A stretch of 11,712 nucleotides of DNA. Origin: CAZAKZ01 sp964485695 (GTDB lineage: Bacteria > Planctomycetota > JAFGQW01). Position numbers and translations under genes: made by a program. Location of the stretch: positions 1 to 11,712 of the forward strand of contig CAZAKZ010000158.1 of NCBI GenBank assembly GCA_964485695.1. Direction: 5' to 3'. The notes beneath the pieces are model-generated. The model ran no database searches. It saw only the letters and a program-made list of their open reading frames with translations, and was not told the origin of the DNA. Shown in pieces: positions 1 to 6,670 of this stretch (the first letter of the stretch is position 1; each line of letters opens with the position of its first letter).

Positions 1-114
1 TGGCCGTGGTCTTTCGGGCGGTGGTCTTTCGCGCCGGCTTCTTGGCCGTGGTCTTTCGGGCGGTGGTCTTTCGCGCCGGCTTCTTGGCCGTGGTCTTGCG
101 GGCAGTGGTCTTTT
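1..114 (-). repeat. 42-bp tandem repeat inside the H1-like gene
   Basis: Bases 1-42 and 43-84 are identical, and 85-114 begin a third, diverged copy with a few substitutions. The unit is 14 codons, so copy-number changes keep the reading frame and only lengthen or shorten the basic tail. The array continues off the left edge, so total copy number is unknown. Identity at DNA level, not just protein level, points to recent duplication by slippage or unequal recombination. Confidence 0.9.
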
Positions 115-244
115 GCTGCACTGGTTTCTTCAGGGTGGTCGTTTTACGCGTGGTGGTTTTCCTCGCCGGTTTCCGGGCTTTCGCCCTGGTCTTACGAGCC
201 GGGGTTTTCCGGGTCGACCGCTTGGATCTGGGTTTCGCGACCAT
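1..244 (-). CDS. Histone H1-like lysine/arginine-rich DNA-binding protein (3' end cut by window edge)
   Basis: The minus-strand reading frame starts at ATG 244-242 and stays open to the window edge, giving 81 codons. A good ribosome site (AGGAG) lies 9 bases before the ATG, which fixes the start. The protein begins MVAKPRSKRSTRKTPARKTR and is almost wholly Lys, Arg, Ala, Thr and Pro. From about residue 46 it settles into a 14-residue repeat of the form ARKTTAKKPARKTT. This is the composition of the C-terminal tail of eukaryotic H1 and of bacterial H1-like proteins, which bind and compact DNA without sequence specificity. No globular domain is visible, and the C-terminus is outside the window. 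It is the third minus-strand gene in a row, 275 bases beyond rlmN, so it probably has its own promoter. The class is fairly certain from composition; the precise role (nucleoid compaction or other nucleic-acid binding) is inferred. Confidence 0.8.
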   Translation of the reverse strand, partial: MVAKPRSKRSTRKTPARKTRAKARKPARKTTTRKTTTLKKPVQQKTTARKTTAKKPARKTTARKTTAKKPARKTTARKTTA

Positions 245-519
245 GCTGATTCACTCCTGATTCGTGACCTACGATCCTTGCAAAATGCAATTCTCTGGTT
301 CAAGCATCGAGGTCGTATGCTCGCGGCCCCTTCATGGAGGCTCGGTTCACGAACATGCGCCTCACAATATTTCCCGCCTTATCGAGAACCAGGGAGCGGC
401 AACTGAACAAAAAACGGGACGATTCCGTCGTTTTGGTGGAGAAATTCAGGGTGGATCGAGACGCACTCACCTTCTCGGGGCGGCGGGGATTTCAGGAATT
501 CCTGCTCGGTTTCGGAAGG
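245..519. other. Intergenic region between rlmN and the H1-like gene
   Basis: This 275-base stretch has no credible gene; the short open frames across it lack ribosome sites and recognisable sequence. It holds the ribosome site of the H1-like gene (about 254-258), a small inverted repeat TTGCA-AAA-TGCAA at 278-290 in that gene's probable leader, and a possible rlmN terminator at 409-434. The promoter of the H1-like gene should lie here, reading leftward, but no good -35/-10 pair was found. Confidence 0.6.
409..434 (-). terminator. Possible rho-independent terminator downstream of rlmN
   Basis: Read on the minus strand, a short hairpin (GACG-GAAT-CGTC, with flanking AAAAC/GTTTT pairing across a two-base bulge) ends in a run of six T (bases 414-409). 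It lies about 85 bases past the rlmN stop and would separate rlmN from the H1-like gene. The G+C part of the stem is only four pairs, so it is weak. The A/T flanks could also let it act in the other direction. Confidence 0.35.
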
Positions 520-1569
520 CTACTCTTGGGCACCGTCCTTGTTGTGCAGCACGGTACCGCGTAATTGCCCGCAAGCCGCCTGGATGTCCCTTCCCCTGCG
601 GTAGCGGATGGTTGCGGAAATACCAAGGGCACGAAGGCGGTCCCGGAACACGTTTTCCCGGGCGGCATCGGCCGCTACCAGGCCGCTTTCTTGCACCGGG
701 TTGTAGGTGAGGAGGTTGACCTTGGCCGCAGTATCCCTGGCAATGCGGGCCAGTTGCTCCGCGTGCTCGGATTCCATGTTGCAGTCGGCGATCATGATGT
801 ACTCGAGGGTGATGATCCGCGAGGTGACCCGGAGGTAGTGCTTGAGGGCGGGAATGACCAGCTCCAGAGGATACTGGCGGTTGATGGGCATCAGTTCCTG
901 GCGGAGGTCGTTGTTGGGGGCGTGAAGGCTGAGGGCCAGGTTCACGGGTCGCTTGGCCTCGGCCAGACGATGGATACCGGGAACGATGCCCGCGGTGGAC
1001 ACGGTGATGCGTCGGGGAGAGAGGCCGAAGCCTGTCGGATCCGTGAGCCGCTGAAGAGACTCCGCGACCTGGCCCAGGTTCAGCAGGGGCTCACCCATGC
1101 CCATGTAGACGACGTTGTGGGGAGGGTCCAGGGTGCGTGCGAGAACCTGGACCTGTTCCAGGATTTCCCCGGCGGTGAGATTCCTGGAATATCCCGAATA
1201 CCCCGTGGCACAGAAGGAGCAGGCCAGAGGGCACCCCGCCTGAGAGGAAATACAATACGTGACCCGGTCCCGGTCCCGCATGAAAACCGCTTCGATCCCG
1301 TCGCCGTCAGTCAGGCCCAGGAGGAACTTGGTGGTGTAGTCCTTGCCGCTTTGCTGGCGAGAGAGCAGCTTCAGGTGTCCGAAGGTGAAGTCCGCCTCAA
1401 GGCGCCGCCGGACCGGGAGGGGGAGGTTGGACATGCGCTGGAAGTCGTCGACCCGGTGCTTGAAGATCCAGGTCAGGACCTGGTCCGCGCGGAAGGCGTG
1501 TTCTCCCAGGCCCTGGAAGTAGGCCTTCAACTCGTCCGTTCCGACGTCGAAGATGTTCTTTTTAAGCAC
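520..1569 (-). CDS. rlmN: Dual-specificity 23S rRNA A2503 / tRNA A37 C2-methyltransferase RlmN (radical SAM)
   Basis: The 349-residue product has the length and layout of RlmN. This cytoplasmic radical-SAM enzyme makes 2-methyladenosine at A2503 of 23S rRNA and, in E. coli, at A37 of some tRNAs. The [4Fe-4S]-binding CxxxCxxC is at C113, C117 and C120. The two catalytic cysteines of the family are present as C106 (seven residues before the cluster motif) and C333 in the C-terminal segment RRGRDIQAACGQLRG. The GMGEPLLN motif at 157-164 and the SLHAPNN motif at 214-220 are also typical. All key residues are intact, so the enzyme should be active. The start is a GTG at 1569-1567 with GGGAGG about nine bases upstream. 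The flippase gene ends 55 bases upstream on the same strand, so the two may be co-transcribed, though no functional link is known. The Cfr alternative is unlikely, given the standard RlmN motifs and housekeeping context. Confidence 0.96.
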   Translation of the reverse strand: MLKKNIFDVGTDELKAYFQGLGEHAFRADQVLTWIFKHRVDDFQRMSNLPLPVRRRLEADFTFGHLKLLSRQQSGKDYTTKFLLGLTDGDGIEAVFMRDRDRVTYCISSQAGCPLACSFCATGYSGYSRNLTAGEILEQVQVLARTLDPPHNVVYMGMGEPLLNLGQVAESLQRLTDPTGFGLSPRRITVSTAGIVPGIHRLAEAKRPVNLALSLHAPNNDLRQELMPINRQYPLELVIPALKHYLRVTSRIITLEYIMIADCNMESEHAEQLARIARDTAAKVNLLTYNPVQESGLVAADAARENVFRDRLRALGISATIRYRRGRDIQAACGQLRGTVLHNKDGAQE

Positions 1570-1624
1570 TCCGGAGCCTCCCGCTTGGCAACCTCATTAC
1601 CTGTTAGCAGCCTCCGGCCGGAGT

Positions 1625-3247
1625 TCAATGGGTCCCGGAATCCGAACCCTTCTTCTTGAACGGCCATCGGGCACGGACCCAGTCTCGATCCTCTCGGCTC
1701 AGGCCGAGGAACCAGGATGCAGCCAGGAAGAGCACGGCCACGCCGAGGGCGATGGGGATCTGGAACCGGAGGCGCCAGAGGGGCTCCTCCCCGGCCTGGA
1801 CCAGGGTGAGGAAAGCGAAGGCCAGCGGTCCAGCGACAGCCAGGGTTGCCAGCCCCGGGAGGACCGCCTCCTTCAAGAGATCCCTCCAGCGGATGCCGAT
1901 GACGCGGTTCACGTACCACGGGAGCAGGATCACGTTCGCGATGACCAGGGGGATCACCGTGCCCAGGGCAATGCCCATGAGGCCCAGGGGCCCCACGAGA
2001 AGGAGGCTCAGGACGATTTTCGCAATGCCCTGGCCCAGGTTGAGGAAGGCCGGCACCCGGATACGCCCCATGCCCACCAGGACCGCAATGGACGGCTGCA
2101 GAAGGAACATCAGGAGGAATGCCGGAGCGAGAACCAGGAGGAGGCTGTGGCTCTGCACCACGTCCTCCAGGGGGAACTCCTCGGCATGGAACATCCAGGC
2201 CCCGATGAATCCCCTTCCGGCCAGAGCGAGGTAGGTGATCATGGGCAAAGCCATGAGGAGGGTGATCCGGGACCCGCGAAGCACGGTTTCTCGCAGGGTT
2301 CGGCCCTCGGCCCGGGCTGCACCGGCAGCCGCAAAGGGAACCAGGACCTGGGCCAGGGCCCAGAGCAGCTGTTCCATGGTGAGGATGGGGGTCATGGTGG
2401 TGTTGTAGAGCACCACCTCGGCTTCCTGGCGTGTGAGCTGCACCAGGACGTTGTCGGTCATGAGGAGCAGCTTGTAGGCGAGATTGGAGATCAGGATCCA
2501 GACGCTGAACCGGATGAATACCTGATACGTGTCTCCCACGGCCCCGGCGAGGCGGAATGGAATCTCGGGGAGGCAGCGCCTGGCCAGGATCCATTCCAGC
2601 ACACCCCGGAGGAAAGCCTCACCCAGGGTGACCAGGGCGAGGATCACGACCCCGTGGCCCGCGCTGATGAGGATGAGGATGGCGGCGAACTTGGCCAGGC
2701 GGGCCACGATGGCCATGCTGCGGGCCAGGTCGTAGCGCTGGGCGCCGAAAAGCGCCGCATTGAAGGGGGCGAATCCAAGCTCCACGGCCCAGTTCAGGAA
2801 TATGATGAAGAGGACGGTGAGGCCGGTCTCGGGAGGCATCTCCTTGAGCTTCCCGAGGATGGCATCGGGGAATCCGAGGGTGCTCGGGGCGGCCCAGACG
2901 GCGATCCCCACGAAAGCGAACAGGAGCCCGAGGCCCAGAAAAAACCGGAGACTCGCGATCATGACCTGCTCGAGCCTGTCCCACTCCTTCCGGGCCAGGT
3001 GCTGGGAGACGAATTTCACGGTGGCTGCGTTGAGACCCGCGTCCGCCAGGGAGAAATACTGGGTCAGCCCGATGAGAAAGAGCCAGTCCCCGAAGGTCTT
3101 CTTGCCGAGATGGTTGTTCAGGAACGGGGAGAGCAGGAACATCACGCCGAGGCCCACGACAAAGTAGCCGTAGTTGGCCATCACGTTGATGACCAGCTGG
3201 CCTCCCCGGGATCGGGGCGTGGGTGAATCCGGCGTGATTTCAGTCAT
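1625..3247 (-). CDS. Polysaccharide/oligosaccharide flippase (Wzx/PST-type, MOP superfamily)
   Basis: The 540-residue product is an integral membrane protein with roughly 12-14 hydrophobic segments, among them about 18-42, 52-70, 97-120, 143-165, 180-207, 290-312, 330-350, 365-392, 424-446, 462-482 and 497-516. The N-terminal pattern (a first helix around NVMANYGYFVVGLGVMFLLSP, then GDWLFLIGLTQYFSLADAGL) is typical of the lipopolysaccharide/polysaccharide exporter branch of the MOP superfamily. Members flip lipid-linked oligosaccharides across the inner membrane. The C-terminus is a short, basic cytoplasmic tail. No glycosyltransferase or polymerase gene sits beside it in the window, so the substrate cannot be named. 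The ATG at 3247-3245 has only a weak ribosome site. A nearby alternative start is not excluded, but this one places the first membrane helix sensibly. Other MOP members (MurJ, MATE exporters) fit less well. Confidence 0.82.
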   Translation of the reverse strand: MTEITPDSPTPRSRGGQLVINVMANYGYFVVGLGVMFLLSPFLNNHLGKKTFGDWLFLIGLTQYFSLADAGLNAATVKFVSQHLARKEWDRLEQVMIASLRFFLGLGLLFAFVGIAVWAAPSTLGFPDAILGKLKEMPPETGLTVLFIIFLNWAVELGFAPFNAALFGAQRYDLARSMAIVARLAKFAAILILISAGHGVVILALVTLGEAFLRGVLEWILARRCLPEIPFRLAGAVGDTYQVFIRFSVWILISNLAYKLLLMTDNVLVQLTRQEAEVVLYNTTMTPILTMEQLLWALAQVLVPFAAAGAARAEGRTLRETVLRGSRITLLMALPMITYLALAGRGFIGAWMFHAEEFPLEDVVQSHSLLLVLAPAFLLMFLLQPSIAVLVGMGRIRVPAFLNLGQGIAKIVLSLLLVGPLGLMGIALGTVIPLVIANVILLPWYVNRVIGIRWRDLLKEAVLPGLATLAVAGPLAFAFLTLVQAGEEPLWRLRFQIPIALGVAVLFLAASWFLGLSREDRDWVRARWPFKKKGSDSGTH

Positions 3248-3573
3248 GAGCAGGTACCGGCCCAGGTGGTCCGATTTCAGGAAAACCCGCCAGCGTTCCA
3301 GAAATCGACGTCAAGGCGAACAGTTCATGTGCTACATGGTTCCTGTTGCAGCAGGAACCACGTATTCAGAACCCGGGATCGAACAATCGTAAACTTCGGC
3401 GGTACTTTCGTCAAAGAAGGCCCGGAACCCTTTGCTCCAACAGCGGCCTCTCACCGTGAAATCCAGCCGGGGCGCTGTGAGCCGGCAGGACGCGCAAAGG
3501 GTCGAAACTGCATGGCGTCGAGGCGACAGGTGAAAATGAGATCGAAGTCTTTTGGATTCTGGCATGACCGGAC
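3248..3573. other. Divergent intergenic region between flippase and ptsI
   Basis: This 326-base region separates the minus-strand flippase from the plus-strand ptsI and should contain both promoters. Short open frames cross it on both strands, for example 3332-3565 on the minus strand, but none has a ribosome site or recognisable sequence. Its clearest structures are a 32-bp near-perfect palindrome (3333-3364) and an 18-bp palindrome reaching into the ptsI start (3561-3578). No convincing sigma-70 or sigma-54 promoter was found. Confidence 0.6.
3333..3364. promoter_or_regulatory. 32-bp near-perfect palindrome, candidate operator
   Basis: The two 16-base halves are reverse complements at 14 of 16 positions; the core arms TGGTTCCTG and CAGGAACCA match exactly. 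There is no spacer, so it resembles a binding site for a dimeric regulator more than a terminator, and no T-run follows. It lies 86 bases before the flippase start and 210 bases before ptsI, where it could control either gene. Confidence 0.5.
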
Positions 3574-3578
3574 ATGCC
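3561..3578. promoter_or_regulatory. 18-bp inverted repeat over the ptsI start codon
   Basis: The arms GGCATG and CATGCC are perfect reverse complements around ACCGGA, whose centre CCGG is itself self-complementary. The right arm contains the annotated ptsI ATG (3574-3576). Paired in mRNA it would hide that start. If translation instead begins at the in-frame ATG at 3583, the repeat lies just before it. Confidence 0.4.
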
Positions 3579-5319
3579 TGAAATGAACGCAGAGAAGTCC
3601 AGAGAAGTCATCCTGAAAGGTCTTCCCGTCTCCCCCGGCATCGCCATCGGCCGGATCTTCCTGATGGGCCTGCCCGCCGTGGATCGGGAAGCCCGTACCA
3701 TCAAGCCAGGAGAGATCGATCGAGAACTGGAATACCTGGCGGCCGCCGTCAAGGGGCTCAAGGAAGAGATCCACGCGGCCCTCGTGGATTCCACGGATCT
3801 GGAGATGGGGATCCGCCGGACGCACCTGATGCTCCTCGAGGATCCCAGTCTGGTGGGGGAGATCGAACGCCGGATCGCCGAGGATCAGATGAGCCTGGCC
3901 TCCTCCATCGTGGGCGTGATCGCTCAGTACGAAGAGATGTTCAAGGGCTTCGAGGATATTCTGTTCCGTGAGCGCGCCCTCGACATCAAGGACGTTTGCA
4001 TTCAGCTCCTGAACGTCCACATCGATCGCTATCAGCGCACCATTCTCACCCCGGACGAGCCCATCATCGTGGCGGCCATGGAGCTGTTGCCCTCTCAGAC
4101 GGCCCGGCTGGACCGGTCCAAGCTTCTCGGCGTCATCTCCGAACAGGGAGGCACCACTTCTCATACCGCCATCCTGGCCCGATCGTACGGGATTCCAGCT
4201 GTCTGCGGGATCCGGGGCCTCATCTCCGCCCTGCATCCGGTTGCTCAGGTCATCCTCGATGGTACCCGGGGTCAGGTCATCGTGGATCCTCTTGCGGAAA
4301 CGCTCGAGGACTACAGGAATCAGCAGGAGGCCCACCGACAGGAGCAACTGAGCCTGGAGAAGGAGGCGGGGGGGCCCGTGAAGACGGCGGATGGAGTCCT
4401 CATCACGCTTCTCGCCAACGTCAACCGGCCCGAGGACATGACCGCCGAGGTCGTGAAAACCGTGGATGGGGTGGGGCTCTTTCGGACAGAGTACTTCTTC
4501 ATGACCCGGAGCGGTCTACCCTCGGAGGAGGAGCAGTACAAGATCTACCGGGACCTGTGTGAGCGCGCAGAAGGCAAGGAAGTGATCATCCGCACGGTGG
4601 ACGCCGGCGGCGACAAGGATATCGGGTACCTGAAGGCCGGCCACGAGAACAATCCCATGATGGGGTGCAGGTCCATGCGTCTCTGCCTGCAGCGTCCCGA
4701 GGTGATTCTACCGCAGATTCGCGCTCTTCTACGGGCCGCGGTTCATGGCGACGCCCGGATCATGTTTCCTCTCGTCAGTACCCGGAGCGAAATGGAGCGA
4801 GCCCGGGAGCTGGTGGATCAGGCCCGGGAAACGCTGAGCCGCGAGGGCATCGAGCACCGTGCAGACGTCCCCATCGGTCTGCTCGTGGAGGTGCCGGCGG
4901 CCGCCCTGAACATCAGGAACATCCTTCCGCTCGTGGATTTCATCAGCGTGGGGACCAATGACCTGACGCAGTATACCCTGGCGGTAGATCGGGGGAATCC
5001 ACGGGTGGCGCATCTGTATCAGCAGCTGCACCCGGCGGTCCTTCGGCTGCTGGACATACTGACGAGGGAAGCCAGGGTGGCGGGAAAGTCCGTCTCCATG
5101 TGTGGAGAAATGGCGGGGGATCTGGACAACACCATGTTGCTCCTTGGGCTGGGATACCGCAGATTGAGCGTTTCCCCTTACCTCCTTCCCCCCCTCAGGA
5201 ACCTCATTCAGAAGATCGACGTCGGAAACGCCCGGCGCCTGGCTGCCCGGGCCCTCAAGGCCGGATCCCGGCGGGAGATCCTGGCACTCATGGAGGCCGA
5301 GAAAGATGGGGTACCCTAG
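3574..5319 (+). CDS. ptsI: Phosphoenolpyruvate-protein phosphotransferase (PTS enzyme I)
   Basis: The 581-residue product is a full-length enzyme I, which moves phosphate from phosphoenolpyruvate to HPr in the cytoplasm. The phosphohistidine is H197 in GGTTSHTAILAR. The PEP-binding half shows GLFRTE (R304), IIRTVDAGGDKD (R340), LLVEVPAAA (E439), GTNDLTQY (461-468) and the C-terminal acid/base cysteine C510 in SMCGEMAGD. All expected residues are present, so it should be active. It has no GAF domain at the N-terminus, which separates it from the nitrogen-type enzyme I (PtsP). The start is uncertain: neither the ATG at 3574 nor the one at 3583 has a clear ribosome site, and a palindrome overlaps the first. 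Downstream on the same strand are two Ntr-type EIIA genes, its likely final phosphate acceptors, but the required HPr is not in the window. The divergent neighbour is a flippase. Confidence 0.95.
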   Translation: MPEMNAEKSREVILKGLPVSPGIAIGRIFLMGLPAVDREARTIKPGEIDRELEYLAAAVKGLKEEIHAALVDSTDLEMGIRRTHLMLLEDPSLVGEIERRIAEDQMSLASSIVGVIAQYEEMFKGFEDILFRERALDIKDVCIQLLNVHIDRYQRTILTPDEPIIVAAMELLPSQTARLDRSKLLGVISEQGGTTSHTAILARSYGIPAVCGIRGLISALHPVAQVILDGTRGQVIVDPLAETLEDYRNQQEAHRQEQLSLEKEAGGPVKTADGVLITLLANVNRPEDMTAEVVKTVDGVGLFRTEYFFMTRSGLPSEEEQYKIYRDLCERAEGKEVIIRTVDAGGDKDIGYLKAGHENNPMMGCRSMRLCLQRPEVILPQIRALLRAAVHGDARIMFPLVSTRSEMERARELVDQARETLSREGIEHRADVPIGLLVEVPAAALNIRNILPLVDFISVGTNDLTQYTLAVDRGNPRVAHLYQQLHPAVLRLLDILTREARVAGKSVSMCGEMAGDLDNTMLLLGLGYRRLSVSPYLLPPLRNLIQKIDVGNARRLAARALKAGSRREILALMEAEKDGVP

Positions 5320-5402
5320 CCGCCGGTGGACAAACGGACTCAAGGCCAGAGAGGAAAAAACGAGGTTTCAACCCGTCCGGGCGGAAAAGAAGGTGGAAAA
5401 AT

Positions 5403-5418
5403 ACCCGGATCGGGTTTT
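5403..5418 (+). terminator. Weak possible terminator after ptsI
   Basis: A five-pair stem ACCCG-GAT-CGGGT runs straight into TTT, 83 bases past the ptsI stop. The stem is short and the T-run is only three or four bases, so it may be a partial terminator or chance. If real, it would make ptsI and the EIIA genes separate or unequally expressed units; the 283-base gap between them agrees with that. Confidence 0.3.
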
Positions 5419-5602
5419 ATCATTCGTGTCAAGAAAAATCGTTCTGGATTTGAAGGTACAGGACGTACATTACTTTTCAGAAGGAAAACTGGTTTGAGGG
5501 GGAGGCGGTTCTGGATCGGAGCCGCGGAAGGTGATACGCGGGACCGGCCCGGCGATCTCGATTCGAAGGCTGTTCAACAGGTAGAGGACAGAATTATCAT
5601 TC

Positions 5603-6055
5603 ATGGCCGATGACAAGATCGAGCTGAAAATCCACGACCTGAAGAGTGTTGATCGGTATGAGGTCATTCGAGAGCTCATGAAAGGTCTGGCTGAGAAGGA
5701 AGGGCTGGGTGAAGTGGAAGCGAGCCGCATCGAGGCCGAGATCCTCGATCGCGAAAACCTCACTTCCACCGCGATCGGGAACGGCGTGGCCATTCCCCAC
5801 GCCCGCGTCGAAAGCGTGAATCACGTTCAGGTGGTCCTGGGCCGGAGTGCAGAGGGCCTCGAGTGGGATGCGCCTGACGGAAAGCCGGTTCATCTCGTCT
5901 TCCAGTTCATCTCTCCAAAAATTGGTATTCAGATCCACACGGACATGCTGACCCGGATCGCTCGGCTTGCCATCGAGCAGGAGTTCAACCAGGTCACGAT
6001 CAAGAACCTGAAATCCAACGACCTCTGGGAACTGCTGGATGATCATGGAGCGTAG
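5603..6055 (+). CDS. PTS EIIA protein, PtsN/fructose family (first copy)
   Basis: The 150-residue product is a single EIIA domain of the fructose/nitrogen family (PTS_EIIA type 2). The phosphohistidine is H66 in STAIGNGVAIPHAR, the standard active-site motif. The C-terminal helices, up to LKSNDLWELLDDH, are complete. Such stand-alone EIIA proteins accept phosphate from HPr or NPr. They usually act as regulators, in other bacteria on potassium transport, sensor kinases or nitrogen and stress responses, rather than carrying sugar. No EIIB or EIIC domain is fused or adjacent. The ATG at 5603 has only a distant GAGGA about 14 bases upstream, so initiation may be weak. It lies 283 bases after ptsI and 83 bases before a second, distinct EIIA gene. 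The two share the active-site segment but little else, so they are old paralogues with probably different targets. Confidence 0.92.
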   Translation: MADDKIELKIHDLKSVDRYEVIRELMKGLAEKEGLGEVEASRIEAEILDRENLTSTAIGNGVAIPHARVESVNHVQVVLGRSAEGLEWDAPDGKPVHLVFQFISPKIGIQIHTDMLTRIARLAIEQEFNQVTIKNLKSNDLWELLDDHGA

Positions 6056-6059
6056 ACGG

Positions 6060-6080
6060 GATCTGAATCGACTTCGGATC
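6060..6080 (+). other. Hairpin between the two EIIA genes
   Basis: GATCTGAA and TTCGGATC pair over eight positions (one G-U) around the five-base loop TCGAC, starting four bases after the stop of the first EIIA gene. No T-run follows, so it is not a standard terminator. It could stabilise the upstream message end or modulate read-through. A second, overlapping stem, CGGAT (6075-6079) with ATCCG (6089-6093), excludes it. Confidence 0.35.
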
Positions 6081-6121
6081 AGGAAGGCATCCGATTAGCT
6101 TTGTCACGTACCGAGGAGCGA

Positions 6122-6142
6122 ATGGGCCTGCGTGAGGTATGA
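6122..6142 (+). other. Possible six-codon upstream ORF overlapping the second EIIA start
   Basis: An ATG at 6122, preceded by GAGGAG, opens the peptide MGLREV. Its TGA overlaps the ATG of the EIIA gene as ATGA at 6139-6142. The EIIA start itself has only GAGG one base away, too close for normal use. Reinitiation after this short frame is therefore a plausible way to start EIIA. Seen: the overlap and ribosome-site spacing. Inferred: translational coupling. Six codons could arise by chance. Confidence 0.35.
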
Positions 6143-6615
6143 AAAACTACAAGCTTCATAACGTATTTCCCAAGAAGGTCATCACGGACAAGCTGAAAGC
6201 CACGGATTCTGAAGGCGTGATTCGCGAGCTGCTGGGACTGCTGGTGAATACGGACCAGATCTCGGAATCGGTGGTGGACGATCTCGCGAAAGCCCTGCTG
6301 GAGCGAGAGAGGGAGGGTTCGACGGGAATCGGGGGTGGAGTGGCCATTCCCCATATCAAGACGGATCTCCTGGACGGTGTTTTCGGCGCCATCGGTCGGA
6401 GCGAGCACGGGATCGATTTCAATGCCGTTGACGGAGAGCCCGTCTATCTCTTCTTCCTTTTCTTCGCACCCCAGGATCAGACCGAAACCCACCTTGAAAT
6501 CCTCAAGAAGATTTCCGCCATGGTGCGCAACAAGCTCTATTGTCAGTTCATGCGGAATGCCAAGAAGAAGAGCGATATTCACGACGTCTTGAAGGAGTTC
6601 GAAGAACAGACCTGA
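6139..6615 (+). CDS. PTS EIIA protein, PtsN/fructose family (second copy)
   Basis: The 158-residue product is another single-domain type-2 EIIA. Its phosphohistidine is H72 in STGIGGGVAIPHIK. The N-terminus (IRELLGLL at 28-35) and the helical C-terminus ending in DVLKEFEEQ match the usual PtsN length. It should take phosphate in the same relay as its neighbour, with enzyme I as the source and an HPr from elsewhere. The sequence around the active site is conserved with the first copy, but the rest differs clearly, including a lysine-rich tail segment KKKSD here. The start at 6139 overlaps a tiny upstream frame, which may govern its translation. The gene is followed by 55 bases and then a convergent gene. 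Whether the partner is a transporter, a kinase or a metabolic enzyme cannot be read from the window. Confidence 0.92.
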   Translation: MKNYKLHNVFPKKVITDKLKATDSEGVIRELLGLLVNTDQISESVVDDLAKALLEREREGSTGIGGGVAIPHIKTDLLDGVFGAIGRSEHGIDFNAVDGEPVYLFFLFFAPQDQTETHLEILKKISAMVRNKLYCQFMRNAKKKSDIHDVLKEFEEQT

Positions 6616-6670
6616 TAGGCAGGTGTTCTCCTCGGGATTTCAGCCCGGATCAGACGTCATCGTCGCTCGA

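Noticed and set aside
1..114. Could the 42-bp tandem array be a CRISPR?
   Set aside because: The copies abut with no unique spacers and encode a lysine-rich tail in frame with a good start. It is a coding repeat.
565..1659. Long plus-strand open frame opposite rlmN (364 codons)
   Set aside because: It lies antisense to a gene with every RlmN motif. The frame is open because GC-rich coding DNA has few antisense stops, and its translation resembles no protein.
1553..3226. Long plus-strand open frame opposite the flippase (557 codons)
   Set aside because: It is very rich in Glu, Gly, His and Asp, as expected for the complement of a hydrophobic membrane protein. It has no ribosome site and no known family.
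3332..3565. 77-codon minus-strand frame in the flippase/ptsI gap
   Set aside because: No ribosome site, no recognisable sequence, and it crosses the 32-bp palindrome. A chance frame is more likely.
5306..5497. 63-codon lysine-rich frame overlapping the end of ptsI
   Set aside because: No ribosome site of note and no family resemblance; the possible terminator at 5403-5418 lies inside it.
6616..6670. Possible bidirectional terminator between the convergent genes
   Set aside because: Only a four-pair CGGG/CCCG stem is present and no T-run follows on either strand.
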